Part shown: positions 8,659-17,521 of the stretch, piece by piece
How the letters are laid out: each line of letters opens with the position of its first letter
Position numbering within the stretch: the stretch's first letter is position 1
Source of the DNA: Dactylosporangium sp040689395
GTDB taxonomy: Bacteria > Actinomycetota > Actinomycetes > Mycobacteriales > Micromonosporaceae
Direction: 5' to 3'
NCBI RefSeq assembly: GCF_040689395.1
Contig: NZ_JBFAZX010000016.1
Span: 1-64,000 of the forward strand
Length of the DNA stretch: 64,000 nt
The notes under the pieces: generated by a model
What the model was told of the DNA's origin: nothing
Database searches by the model: none
What the model saw: the letters and a program-made list of their open reading frames with translations, nothing else
Position numbers and translations under genes: made by a program

Positions 8659-9528
8659 TCAGGTTCTTCTGGCGTGATCGACCAGGAGTTCGGCGAACTT
8701 GCCCGGCTGGTCGATCGGAGTTATGTGACCGCTGTCCGGGAGGTTGTGCTGTGCGAGCGTTCCGGAGATCGGTCGGAGCTGCAATGCGGTGGCCTCACCG
8801 ATGGCGTTGCCACCGATAGCCAGAACCGGCATCTGCAACGTGTGCTCCCGCGCCCAGTTCGAGATCCATTCGGCATTCGCCGGCATGGCGCGGTAGTGGT
8901 CGAAAGCACTCGTGAGCGACTCCCTGCCCCGGTACGCCTCGACGAGAATCCGCGTAAGGTCCTCCGGCACGCCTCGGCGGCTTCCCGACTCGAGGAAGTA
9001 GCGGACGTACCGCTCCTCGGCGTGTTCGACGACAGCTTCGGCCAGGCCGCCGGGGGCGCGATGGAAGCCGAACCACCATGGCGGCCCGTTCTGCAGGAAT
9101 GCCTCGGCACCAGGCAGCGAGCCGATCAGACCCTCGGACAACGTCAGAGTGACCACCCGTTGCGGAAATGCCGCTGCGAGCGCGAATGCCGACGCCACAC
9201 CCAGGTCGATACCGGCGACATGTGCCTGGCGGACGTCGAGGACGTCCAGGAGACCGATCAGATCCGCGGCGAGTACCGGCGCCTCGTAGCCGCGCACGGC
9301 AGGCCCGCTGTCGCCCAGCCCGTGCAAGTCGGGTACGACAACTCGGAACCCTGCCGCGACCAGATGCGGTACGACGTCCCGCCAGATCGCGCGGGTGTGT
9401 GGGAATCCGTGGAGCAACAGCACGGCAGGTCCGTGGCCCGTGATCTCCACGGCAAGTTCTACGCCGTCGACCGGAATCCGGCGCGTGGTGGCTGCGGGGA
9501 TGTGGGAGGTGAGTGCATCCTGGCGCAC
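8659..9528 (-). CDS. Alpha/beta hydrolase, epoxide hydrolase-like
   Basis: This 289-aa protein has its start placed at GTG 9528, because GAGGAG lies 6 bases upstream. Upstream codons in frame would remove this signal. It shows the oxyanion-hole motif HGFPHT, the nucleophile elbow AGIDLGVA with Asp as nucleophile, and the catalytic His in DSGHITPID. An Asp nucleophile in Gx(D)xG is characteristic of epoxide hydrolases and haloalkane dehalogenases, not of esterases. A cap domain of Phe/Trp-rich helices (NGPPWWFGFHR) lies in the middle. It is divergent from an HxlR-type regulator across only 54 bases and is probably controlled by it. Confidence 0.85.
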   Translation of the reverse strand: MRQDALTSHIPAATTRRIPVDGVELAVEITGHGPAVLLLHGFPHTRAIWRDVVPHLVAAGFRVVVPDLHGLGDSGPAVRGYEAPVLAADLIGLLDVLDVRQAHVAGIDLGVASAFALAAAFPQRVVTLTLSEGLIGSLPGAEAFLQNGPPWWFGFHRAPGGLAEAVVEHAEERYVRYFLESGSRRGVPEDLTRILVEAYRGRESLTSAFDHYRAMPANAEWISNWAREHTLQMPVLAIGGNAIGEATALQLRPISGTLAQHNLPDSGHITPIDQPGKFAELLVDHARRT

Positions 9529-9582
9529 AGTGATCTCCTCACTTACACTTAGCGACCTGGTTACCGTAGGAGACCGACCCCG

Positions 9583-10014
9583 ATGCAGCAAGAAGGCACC
9601 TTGCACGCACCACGTCACCCCCAGGTAACGCCCTCCCGCTCAGGAGACCTCTTCAACCCCGCATGTCCGACGAGACTGCTGCTCGACCGGGTGGGCTCGA
9701 AATGGACCACGATGGCCGTACTGTCACTGGCGAGCGTCCAGGGCGAACTGCGGTTCACGGAACTGAAACGCCAGATGGCCGGAATATCCCAGAAGATGCT
9801 GGCCCAGACGCTCAAATCCTTGGAGCGAGACGGACTCGTCGCACGCCGCGTTGCGACAACCACGCCTCCACGCGTGCACTACCGCCTCACAGACCTGGGC
9901 ACATCACTCGTCCCGCCGTTGTTGGCTCTGCGCGAATGGGCCGAGCAGAACATGCGACAGGTCCAAGACAACGCCAACGCTTTCGACGCTGTGGCGCCTC
10001 GGGAGGGACTGTAA
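9583..10014 (+). CDS. HxlR-family transcriptional regulator
   Basis: This 143-aa winged-helix regulator has an upstream TAGGAG about 10 bases from the ATG. The typical core is visible: a Cys followed by a helix (NPACPTRLLLDRVGSKWTTM), the recognition helix (ISQKMLAQTLKSLERDGLV), and the wing (PPRVHYRLTDLG). HxlR/DUF24 proteins often sense redox or electrophile stress through a conserved N-terminal Cys, and Cys28 in PACP is in the usual place. The divergent hydrolase is the likely target. Confidence 0.85.
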   Translation: MQQEGTLHAPRHPQVTPSRSGDLFNPACPTRLLLDRVGSKWTTMAVLSLASVQGELRFTELKRQMAGISQKMLAQTLKSLERDGLVARRVATTTPPRVHYRLTDLGTSLVPPLLALREWAEQNMRQVQDNANAFDAVAPREGL

Positions 10015-10072
10015 ACAACGGTGTAACTCCTGATCAAGGAGACGCACCTGATGACCGTCAGACTGCGTCGTC

Positions 10073-10318
10073 TTGCTGGAGGTTTCGGTCATGGCCGTCG
10101 AGCGCGTTGCACCGACCGAGCGGGTGTCAGCCGCAGCGTCGGGCGCGATCTCGACGACGTCCCCCGCCCAGGGCCTGCCGGCGAAGCTCCTTCACGATCG
10201 CCGGTGTCGCGGGCGATCGCGAGGCACGGTCACACGACCACGCGCAGCCAGGCCGCCGCGAGTGCGCTGTGGCCGACCGCTGATGAACGACCTCGCCGCA
10301 ACCAGCGCCGCCCACTGA
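10073..10318 (+). CDS. Doubtful short ORF, 81 aa
   Basis: This small ORF follows the HxlR gene. An AAGGAGA site at 10036 points to an ATG at 10051 in a different frame, which soon loses coding character. The translation is basic and Arg/Ala rich, without a motif. It may be the damaged start of a lost gene that followed the HxlR regulator. The stretch 10319-10390 holds nothing recognisable. Confidence 0.2.
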   Translation: MLEVSVMAVERVAPTERVSAAASGAISTTSPAQGLPAKLLHDRRCRGRSRGTVTRPRAARPPRVRCGRPLMNDLAATSAAH

Positions 10319-10390
10319 CGCAATCGGGCACGCGGTCACGGCGTCTGCGCCGCGCATTCGTGACAATTCGACCGCGGTCAGGTGGTCTCG

Positions 10391-10830
10391 ATGACCACGA
10401 ACCCGGTCCCGGCCGTCATCCCGTCCGCTCAGCCGCACACACGTCCCTCAATCGCGGCCGCCGCCGTGCGGCTGCGGGGGTCACTGCCGCTCGCCGAACT
10501 GACGCAACGCCCGATGGGGAAGCCTGCGATTCGGGCTCGCCAGTATCGAGACGAACGGGAGGGTCGCGAACTCCGCGCTGATCCGGGCCCTCGGCTGGAC
10601 GGCAACCACCGGCTACGGATCCAGACGTGCGCCGACCTGATCGTGGTCCTCGCTGACCGGCGTGGGGGTCTTCCGGCTCGGTCCGCCTGGCTACCTGCGG
10701 CTACCCGCCACGGCCCGGCACTGGTGCGGGCTGTGTGCGGGCGACCGACTGCTCCTGGCCGCCGACCCGGCCAACGGTGGTTGTTCACCCCCAGCGGTAC
10801 TCGAGGAGATGGTCCGGACGATCACGTTAG
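10391..10830 (+). pseudogene. AbrB-like DNA-binding protein, full-length relic
   Basis: The N-terminal part is in one frame (RLRGSLPLAELTQRP). After a frameshift near 10525 the main frame reads FGLASIETNGRVANSALIRA and LGW, then an in-frame TGA at 10638-10640. It continues with VFRLGPPGYLRLPATARHWC, AGDRLLLAADPA and a final helix (AVLEEMV). Two AbrB-type hairpins separated by a linker are typical of this actinomycete AbrB/MazE-like family. A frameshift and a stop show it is dead. Related fragments lie at 2361-2467 and 22331-22520. Confidence 0.65.
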
Positions 10831-10855
10831 GGGCGCGTGCCGTAGGTCACACCGG

Positions 10856-11476
10856 TCAGGACCGGACGGGCAACCACCAGCCGATGCGGCGCGGGACGTG
10901 CGATCGATGCCAACGGGCGACGACCACCCCGGCGAGCAGCACCGCCACGGCCTCGGCGAAGTGCGCCCACGAGCGGGCCTCCGCGGTCGGCCACGCCCAC
11001 CACTGCGCCCGGCCGCCCAGGCCCGTCCCGAGCAGGGCGCTGATGATCACCGCCGACACCGGCACGACCGTCGCGAGACGGGTGCCGATGAACGGCGCGA
11101 CCAGCAGGGCCAGGCCGGCGCAGCCGATGAGGTTGCGCAGGAACCCGATCCCGAGCGGCCACAGGTCGGTGCTCCACGTTGCGGCGACGACCACCGCCGT
11201 CACCGCGAGCGCGACCGCCAGGACCGCCAGGTCCAGCAGCGACGTGTCGCGCACGCCGATGCGGTCGAGATGGCCGCGGCTGCGGTCCACGCCGTACCAG
11301 ACGGTGACGATCGGCGCGAGCGGCAACAGGTAGGCGAAGACAACCGGAACCAGGACGCCGCCGACGATGTTCGGCATGGGCAGCGCCGCACCGTGCACGG
11401 CGATGCTGACCGCGATGCTCGCCACCAGCGTGACGGCGACCGCGGTCAGCGCCCTGGCCCGCCACCACCAGCTCAT
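10856..11476 (-). CDS. Hydrophobic ABC-system membrane subunit
   Basis: This 206-aa protein has about six predicted transmembrane helices and ends in a basic tail. The start ATG at 11476 has AAGGAGA just upstream and overlaps the stop of the preceding reading frame (ATGA), so translation is coupled. It is the last gene of a set ATPase (12711-13454), large membrane subunit (11473-12707), this gene. I infer it is a second permease or accessory subunit of that exporter. No family signature is visible beyond hydrophobicity. Confidence 0.7.
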   Translation of the reverse strand: MSWWWRARALTAVAVTLVASIAVSIAVHGAALPMPNIVGGVLVPVVFAYLLPLAPIVTVWYGVDRSRGHLDRIGVRDTSLLDLAVLAVALAVTAVVVAATWSTDLWPLGIGFLRNLIGCAGLALLVAPFIGTRLATVVPVSAVIISALLGTGLGGRAQWWAWPTAEARSWAHFAEAVAVLLAGVVVARWHRSHVPRRIGWWLPVRS

Positions 11477-12707
11477 CGGGTCTCCTTCACGAAGGTGTCC
11501 GGGTCGAGCCGGGGACGCGTGGTGCAATTGTCGAGCGTGGCGAGGTTCGCCTGGAACCACACCAGCTGCTGTTGCTGCGGCAGCGCCCGGGCCCGTACGG
11601 CGAGCGCGAGGTCGTCCGGCGACCCTCTGCCGCGCAGGTCCGTCTCGGGCATTCCGGCGGTCAGCAGCAGCCAGGCGGCCAGCGGGCTGTACGCCTGCAC
11701 GCCGGGCCACTCCCCCCGCGTCGCGCACGGTGGCGTCGCGCGCGGCAGGATGCTCGTCGCCAGGCTCGCGGTCACGTCCTTCGGCGCCGGATCGGCCGCG
11801 ATGCCGAGGTAGATTGCGTCCGGCACGCCTCTGCGCGTGGTGATGGTGCCGGGCAGCGCGAGACCCGCGCCGCGGCGTCGATCCGGCCTCGCGCCGCCTC
11901 CTGCTCCGGCCACAGGCACAGCGCCGGGCGGTCACCCGCGCACCGCGGCGATCCGGCCCGGGGCTGGTTGGCCTCCGGGCCGAGCGGCCACACGACGGTG
12001 ACGGCCGCCCCGAACGCGAGCACGAACGTCGCCGCCGCGCCGGCCAACAGCCGCCGCCCTCCGCTCAGCGCGAGCAGCACCGCGGCGACCACGCCCAGCG
12101 CGACGAGCGTGGAGCCGATCAACGCCCGGGTGGCGGGCACGTCGGCGATGTTGCAGCACGACTCGAATGAGAACCCGTTGAGGTGGCGCACCCAGAACGG
12201 CTCGATGGCGGCCGGGTAGGCCAGCCAGACGTAGGACAGGCCAAGGCTGATCGGCAGCGCGAGCGCCGGGGCAAGCCAGACTCCCAGGCCGTAGCCCACC
12301 AGGATGTGCGCGGTGACGACCAGCAGATACACCCCGATCAGCCGCACGTCGGGCAGGCCGGGCGCGCTGGCCGCGGCCGGGGCCATGACGCCGACCGCCA
12401 GCGCGACGCCGACCGCGGCCATGACCAGGGTGGGGCCGAGCGAGTTGAGCACGATGCGCCACATCGGCCGCACGACGGCCCAGCACCGGATACCGCCGCG
12501 GCGGAACCGTCCGCCCTCCCAGGCGCCGGCGATCGCGCAGAGCGGTGCGACGACGTACAGCAGCATGTCGGCCTTGGCGACCGCCGCCGGCCAGTAGCCG
12601 TAGGTGATGAACTCCTTCGCCGGGCCGGCCAGCAGCAGGACGAGGACGACGAGGGGCACGACGAGGTAGGTATCGGCTCGGCCGCGCCAGGCGCTGAAGG
12701 TCCGCAT
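11473..12707 (-). pseudogene. ABC permease-type membrane protein with apparent frameshift
   Basis: The first frame, from ATG 12707, encodes six or more transmembrane helices and a C-terminal segment with CCNIAD, CAGDRPALCLWPEQE and AARGRIDAA. It then turns into low-complexity Arg/Pro sequence. A second frame takes over at about 11870-11890 with ALPGTITTRRGVPDAIYLG and a normal-looking soluble domain ending NCTTRPRLDPDTFVKETR at 11473. The second frame has no plausible start of its own. One continuous protein of roughly 410 aa with a single frameshift is therefore the best reading. It may be a true mutation or a sequence error in a GCGGCGCGG run. It sits 3 bases after the ATPase stop. Confidence 0.65.
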
Positions 12708-12710
12708 CGT

Positions 12711-13454
12711 CTAGTCCTCGGCCCCGATGAGCTGGGTGTAGGCGTCTTCCGCGCGCCGGGACACGTCGGCACCGGACTCGGCGAACCCCAGGAAGCCGGT
12801 CACCGAGCCGTGGTAACGCACCGTGCCGGCGTTGAGCACCACGACGTGCTGGTAGATCTCGCTGATGTCCTCGGTCTGATGGGTCGACACGATCACGTCG
12901 ACGTCACCGGCGACGGCGTTGAGCGCCGAGCGCAGCCCGCGCCGCTGGATCGGGTCGAGCCCGGCGGACGGCTCGTCCATGACGATCAGCTGGGCGTCGT
13001 GGACCAGCGTCTGGGCGATGCCGACCCGGCGCAGCTGACCGCCGGACAGCGCCGTGCTCGGCCGATCGGCGAGGTCGGCGAGCCCGACCCGGCGCAGCGC
13101 GTCGACGGTGCGCCCCCAGGCGTCCCCTTTGGACAGTCCCTTGAGCCAGCCGGCGTAGGCCACCTGCTGGCGGACCGTGAGCCCCGGCACCGCGGCGACC
13201 TGCTGCGGCAACCAGCCGACGGCGCGCCGGTAGCGGGCCCGCTCGCGGCGGACGTGACTGCCCATCCCGTTGACGACGACCGTGCCGGCGTCCGGCATCA
13301 GCAGCCCGACGACGAGGGCCAGCAGCGTCGACTTGCCCGCGCCGTTGGGCCCGAGCAGGACCGTGGCCCCCTGGCCGAACTCGACGCTCAGCCCCCGAAG
13401 AACGCTGATTTCCTTGCCGTAGCTGAAGGAACAATTGGTGAGAAGAACCGACAC
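12711..13454 (-). CDS. ABC transporter ATP-binding protein
   Basis: This 247-aa ATPase has Walker A GPNGAGKST, Q-loop WLPQQ, signature LSGGQLRRVGIAQ, Walker B LIVMDEPSAGLDP and His switch VSTHQT. The start GTG at 13454 was chosen because GGAAAGGG lies 8 bases upstream; the in-frame GTG at 13463 would be too close to that site. It belongs to the CcmA/NatA-like group used by ABC-2 exporters. It is the first gene of an operon with two membrane subunits downstream, one of which carries an apparent frameshift. Confidence 0.9.
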   Translation of the reverse strand: MSVLLTNCSFSYGKEISVLRGLSVEFGQGATVLLGPNGAGKSTLLALVVGLLMPDAGTVVVNGMGSHVRRERARYRRAVGWLPQQVAAVPGLTVRQQVAYAGWLKGLSKGDAWGRTVDALRRVGLADLADRPSTALSGGQLRRVGIAQTLVHDAQLIVMDEPSAGLDPIQRRGLRSALNAVAGDVDVIVSTHQTEDISEIYQHVVVLNAGTVRYHGSVTGFLGFAESGADVSRRAEDAYTQLIGAED

Positions 13455-13497
13455 TGAACACACCCTTTCCACAATCAATACGCCGATTTGGATCAGG

Positions 13498-13531
13498 TGA
13501 CGGGCGCAGCTGCGCATCACTGCGCCCGTCA
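13498..13531 (-). terminator. Terminator hairpin between two ABC operons
   Basis: Perfect 12-bp stem (13498-13509 with 13520-13531) with a 10-base loop, 28 bases after the stop of the minus-strand permease gene at 13560. It separates that operon from the ATPase gene starting at 13454. Confidence 0.75.
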
Positions 13532-13559
13532 CACTACTCAAACTGCGGATCAGCCGCGT

Positions 13560-14159
13560 TCACGAGCCGTTTACGTCGCGTCGGGTCAGAGCGCCGGCCG
13601 CAGCCAGGCTCGCCAGGACCCAACCGGCCAGAACCGCGAGCGCCCCCGTTCGGCCCGAGGCCGCGCCGAGGTAGCTGCTGAACGGCAACGGCCGGGCCAG
13701 CAGGCCGAGGAACGCCTCGACGACGAGAAACCACACGCCGTATCCAACGATGATCCAGATCGCCCTCCGCAGGACGACCGCGTTCGCTAGCCCGAAGACC
13801 GCCAGCAGCGCCGCCGCGAGAACGGCCCACAGGCAGGTGCGCCAGTCGCCGAAGACCAGTCGGGTCAGACCGCCCAGGGCGGTGACCACCGCGGCGACCA
13901 GCCCGTAGGCGAGTGCCTGCGCGGCCAGCACGACGACGCGATGCGGGCGGGCCAGAAACACCAGCACGGCCGTGCGGTGCTGGTAGTGCTGTGCGCCACC
14001 CACCACGCCGATGACGAACGCCACGAGGCCGACCACGAAGATCCATTCGCCGGCGCCCAGGACACCGATCAGGAGCATCAGCATCCAGCCCGCCAACAGC
14101 GAGACCCACCACGACCGGATGGTCCCCAGCCGGTACAGCTCCGCCTGCACGACCCGCAT
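13560..14159 (-). CDS. ABC-2-type permease
   Basis: This protein of about 199 aa begins MRVVQAELYRLGTIRSWWV, the cytoplasmic lead-in plus first helix seen in many ABC-2 permeases, and has about six transmembrane helices. The ATG at 14159 overlaps the stop of the upstream ATPase gene (TGATG); a GTG one codon earlier is also possible. It forms an exporter with the ATPase at 14159-15037. The substrate is unknown. Confidence 0.8.
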   Translation of the reverse strand: MRVVQAELYRLGTIRSWWVSLLAGWMLMLLIGVLGAGEWIFVVGLVAFVIGVVGGAQHYQHRTAVLVFLARPHRVVVLAAQALAYGLVAAVVTALGGLTRLVFGDWRTCLWAVLAAALLAVFGLANAVVLRRAIWIIVGYGVWFLVVEAFLGLLARPLPFSSYLGAASGRTGALAVLAGWVLASLAAAGALTRRDVNGS

Positions 14160-15037
14160 CACGACCGCCCCACCAGGTTGAAGAAGACCTGCTCGAGCTC
14201 GACCGGTTGCGGCGTCAGCTCATGGATGATCACACCCGCCTCGAACGCGATCCGGCCCACGGTCGAACCGTCGGAGCCGAGCACCGACAGCGCCGTACCG
14301 CCGGCGGTGACCCGCAGCCCGCTGGCGCGCAACGCATGCCACAGCCGGTCCTGGTCGCTGCTGCGCACGAGCAGCGGCGGCGACTCCGCGCCGGCAAGCT
14401 GGGCGACGGGCGCGTGCCGCAGGATCCGGCCGGCGGCGATGATCACGACGTCGTCGACGAGGTGTGTCATCTCGGTGAGCTGATGGCTGGAGATGAACAC
14501 GGTGCCGCCGCGGCGGGCGTGCCCGTCCAGCAGCCGGCGCAGCCAGACGATGCCCTCCGGGTCCAGCCCGTTGGCCGGCTCGTCGAGCACGAGCACCCGC
14601 GGGTTGCCCAGCAACGCCGTCGCGACGGCCAGGCGCTGCCGCATGCCGAGGGAGTATCCCCCGGTCCGGCGGTCCGCCGCCGCAGTCAACCCGACCAGCT
14701 CCAGCAGCTCCTCGACCCGGTCCTCGCTCGCCCCGGCCAGCAACGCGAACGTCGTCAGGTGGGCCCGTCCACTCTGGCCTGGTTGCGACACCCCCTGCTC
14801 CAGCACCGCGCCGATGTGCCGCACCGGGTGGCGCAGCGCGCGATACGGCCGGCCGTCGATCAGCACCTCGCCGGAGGTGGGCCGGATCAGCCCAACCAGC
14901 GCCCGCAGCGTGGTGGTCTTGCCCGAGCCATTGATGCCGAGAAAGCCGGTGACGCGACCGGGATGGACGGTAAAACTCGCGTCGTCGACGGCGACGACAC
15001 GGCCGTACCGCTTGGTGAGCCCACGTGCCTCGATCAT
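14159..15037 (-). CDS. ABC transporter ATP-binding protein (drug/antibiotic exporter type)
   Basis: This 292-aa ATPase has Walker A GINGSGKTTT, Q-loop VLEQG, signature YSLGMRQRLAVA, Walker B VLVLDEPANGLDPEG and His switch SSHQL. These features, and the C-terminal extension ending with PVELEQVFFNLV, are typical of the NatA/BcrA-like DrrA group, which exports antibiotics or ions with a small ABC-2 permease. The start ATG 15037 begins MIEARGLTKRYG, the natural first strand. The frame is open much further upstream but loses ATPase sequence there. It is translationally coupled to the permease downstream. Confidence 0.9.
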   Translation of the reverse strand: MIEARGLTKRYGRVVAVDDASFTVHPGRVTGFLGINGSGKTTTLRALVGLIRPTSGEVLIDGRPYRALRHPVRHIGAVLEQGVSQPGQSGRAHLTTFALLAGASEDRVEELLELVGLTAAADRRTGGYSLGMRQRLAVATALLGNPRVLVLDEPANGLDPEGIVWLRRLLDGHARRGGTVFISSHQLTEMTHLVDDVVIIAAGRILRHAPVAQLAGAESPPLLVRSSDQDRLWHALRASGLRVTAGGTALSVLGSDGSTVGRIAFEAGVIIHELTPQPVELEQVFFNLVGRS

Positions 15038-15069
15038 GCCTGTCAATTTCTCCAATTGATGCCCGGATG

Positions 15070-15330
15070 TCAGATCCGCCACCGCAGACAGCGGAAGGCC
15101 TCCGCCAGCGGCAGCCCGCACTGGCCGCCGCGCAGCTGCGCCAGGGCCCGCAGAGTGGTCTCGGAACGGGAGCTCGGATGGGGCCGGGTCTGGCTGCGGT
15201 AGAGCGCGAGGGCGGCCAGCTTCGTCTCCAGATCCTCCGGGCTCAGCACCACGTTGACCGACGGCACCGGCAACGGCACCGCGGTCCAGGCGTCGGCCGG
15301 CTCCTCGTAGACGAGGACCAGCTCCGGCTG
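15070..15330 (-). pseudogene. PIG-L/LmbE-type deacetylase, C-terminal fragment
   Basis: The frame contains LVYEEPADAWTAVPLPV, PEDLETKLAALALYRSQTRP, HPSSRSETTLRALAQLRG and EAFRCLRWRI. This is the C-terminal quarter of a PIG-L family deacetylase. The catalytic HPDD region is missing, and sequence upstream of about 15330 belongs to something else. The stop lies 32 bases before the ATPase gene starting at 15037. No gene is supported between 15331 and 15687. Confidence 0.65.
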
Positions 15331-15687
15331 GTGTTTGAGCGTGCCGTCGGCGGGCCGCAGCGCCGCCATTGCCGCGGCGGCGGTCGCGACGTGGCACCCG
15401 GTTCACCTGTCGCAGGGGGCGCCCGGCCAGGCCGCGCAGGTACAGCTCCGCACCCACCCGGAGGAAAGGTGCTGGGCCCGCACTCGACCGGCCACGACGC
15501 CCGTCACGGCTGCTGTACCGGGCCAAGGCGTTCCGCATCGACCATGGCCCGGACGGGGTGACCCGGCTGGTCGGCAACACGGAGAACCCGCACCCACCAG
15601 CGCCTCGACCAGCAACGACGGTGAAGGGCACCAGGGACCGCTGGGACGGGAGGTGTTCGGGGCCCGCTGATCCGCGTCGGACGTGGC

Positions 15688-16395
15688 TCAGCCGCGCTCG
15701 TGGGCGGCCCGCGGGGCGACACTCATGTGGCGCCGTGGCCGTAGGCGGACCGCGGCCAGGATCGCGGTCAACGCGGTGAGCCCGACCGCGTAGGCGATGC
15801 CGTGCGCGAGGCCCCGCTGCAGGTAGCCGCTGTCAGTGTTGTCGACCGCGTAGGTGCCGAGCTCCCGGTTGGACCACAGCGGCAGCACCTTCGCGCTGCT
15901 CTTCTCCGGGTCCATGAGGAACTGCAGGCCGATGAGCGTGATGAGGATCAGCGTCCCCTCGAGGTCGCGCGGCACCGACGCCCCGATCAGCAGTCCCAGC
16001 GGCGCCGCGACGACGACAGTGACGGCCAGCTGGAGCCCGACCGCGAAGGGCCGCTGCAGGTCCTGGTCGAGCACGATGATGCACCAGTAGGCGCCCGCCA
16101 GCAACAGGCCGATGCCGAGCAGTGCGCAGAGCCGACCGGTATACAGCTGCCAGGACCGGTATCCGCTGAGCCGCAGCCTCGGCTCGACGGACTTGCCGGC
16201 CGTGCCGGAGAACAGGCCAAGGGTGCTCACGGCCCACGCGAGGCCGAGGCTGGCGAAGCGGATCGCCTGGCCGACCTTGTCGTCGTGCCGGGCGAGGTAG
16301 AACGCCAGCGGCACCAGTGCGAGCAGCGCCAGCACGGCCCGGCGGCGCAGCAGGTCGCGGGCCACCATCTCGGCGACGATGAACGCCTTCCTCAT
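15688..16395 (-). CDS. ABC transporter permease
   Basis: This 235-aa protein has an amphipathic start (MRKAFIVAEMVARDLLRRR) and about six transmembrane helices, ending in a basic tail. The start ATG at 16395 overlaps the stop of the upstream ATPase (ATGA). Gene order and size suggest an ABC-2 or CcmB-like permease paired with that ATPase. Substrate unknown. Confidence 0.8.
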   Translation of the reverse strand: MRKAFIVAEMVARDLLRRRAVLALLALVPLAFYLARHDDKVGQAIRFASLGLAWAVSTLGLFSGTAGKSVEPRLRLSGYRSWQLYTGRLCALLGIGLLLAGAYWCIIVLDQDLQRPFAVGLQLAVTVVVAAPLGLLIGASVPRDLEGTLILITLIGLQFLMDPEKSSAKVLPLWSNRELGTYAVDNTDSGYLQRGLAHGIAYAVGLTALTAILAAVRLRPRRHMSVAPRAAHERG

Positions 16396-17069
16396 CGGAT
16401 GCCTGCTCCCGTCTGCGCGTGCGTGAGGTCGAGCACGGTGTCGACCCGGTCGAGCGAGTTGAGCATGTGCGTCACGACCACGACCGCCCTGCCCTGCGAT
16501 CGCCAGCGGAACACCCATTCCCAGAAGTCGACGTAGGACCCGTGGTCGAAGCCCTGATACGGCTCGTCGAGCAGGATGAGGTCGGGGTCGCCGATCGCCG
16601 AAAGCACGAGGTTGAGCTTCTGCTGGGTCCCGCCGGACAGGTGCCGGGCCTGCGTGCGCACGGCCGGATCCCAGGACAGCGCGCCGGCCAGCGACCGGCC
16701 GGCGCGGCGGGACGGGTCGCGGCCGGCGCCGGCAGCGGCGCCGAACAGCTCGAAGTGCTCGTCGGGCCGCAGGAACTGCAGCAGGCTAGGCTGCTGGGGG
16801 CAATAGCCGACCGAGCCGCGGATCGAGACCGTACCGCGGTCCGGGCTGATCATGCCCGCGCAGATCTTCAGGAACGTCGACTTGCCGGTGCCGTTGGCGC
16901 CGATCACCGCCGCCACCTGGCCGCCATACACGGTCAGGTTGACGTCCTGCAGCACGGCACTGCGCCGGTAACGCTTGCAGATGCCGGCCGCCTCGAGCCG
17001 CGGCGGCGGGTGGGGCGAGCCGGCCGGGCCGGGCGCCGTCGCGTAGCGCTGCGCTTCGTGGTGACTCAC
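16392..17069 (-). CDS. ABC transporter ATP-binding protein
   Basis: This 225-aa ATPase has Walker A GANGTGKST, Q-loop YCPQQP, signature LSGGTQQKL, Walker B LILLDEPYQGFD and His switch VTHML. The GTG at 17069 is the first codon that keeps the hydrophilic N-terminal tail; the domain itself starts near residue 24 (RLEAAGICKRYRR). The ribosome binding site is weak. It is the third ATPase-permease pair on this strand within 6 kb, and the three ATPases are clearly different from each other. Confidence 0.88.
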   Translation of the reverse strand: MSHHEAQRYATAPGPAGSPHPPPRLEAAGICKRYRRSAVLQDVNLTVYGGQVAAVIGANGTGKSTFLKICAGMISPDRGTVSIRGSVGYCPQQPSLLQFLRPDEHFELFGAAAGAGRDPSRRAGRSLAGALSWDPAVRTQARHLSGGTQQKLNLVLSAIGDPDLILLDEPYQGFDHGSYVDFWEWVFRWRSQGRAVVVVTHMLNSLDRVDTVLDLTHAQTGAGIR

Positions 17070-17144
17070 GCGTCAACCCGTCCATGTCGTCTCGAGCGCG
17101 TCGCCGCGCCGCCCCGATGTGACGTCCGCGAGTGGAGTCTCGTC

Positions 17145-17462
17145 ATGAGGACACCGTACCGTGATCGATGTGAAGATTTCGGCCATGCCGTGTACCGCAG
17201 CGAGTACCTGCCGGTCGTCCGTACCGCCGTCGGGCCGGGGACGCTGCGCGCGTACAGCAGCTACTGGAACCGCATCGAGCAGCAGTGGGGCGACCGGCGC
17301 ATGGACGACGTGAAACCGACCGACATCGGCGGGCTCGTGGAACAGGTCAAGGCCAACCCCGGCCGGGAACTGTCCGCGGCCCTCTGCGGCGGCGCCGTCG
17401 ACCTGGAGGCGTACCTGCGCGACGTCGGGCTGTGCCTGATCCTGGAGGGCCGGGATGGCTGA
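17145..17462 (+). pseudogene. Tyrosine recombinase N-terminal relic
   Basis: After an ATG at 17145 the frame reads YRSEYLPVVRTAVGPGTLRA, then YSSYWNRIEQQWGDRRMDDV and KPTDIGGLVEQVKAN. This is the SAM-like core-binding domain at the start of XerD-type integrases. From about 17375 the sequence changes to an unrelated short tail ending at 17462, and the catalytic domain with R-H-R-Y residues is absent. It is a remnant of an integrated element and may be the former partner of the AbrB-like relics in this region. Confidence 0.65.
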
Positions 17463-17521
17463 GCGCGCCGCGCCGCGCAGCGTCCGCCGCCGGACACGAC
17501 CGGCGGGACGACAATGTCACG

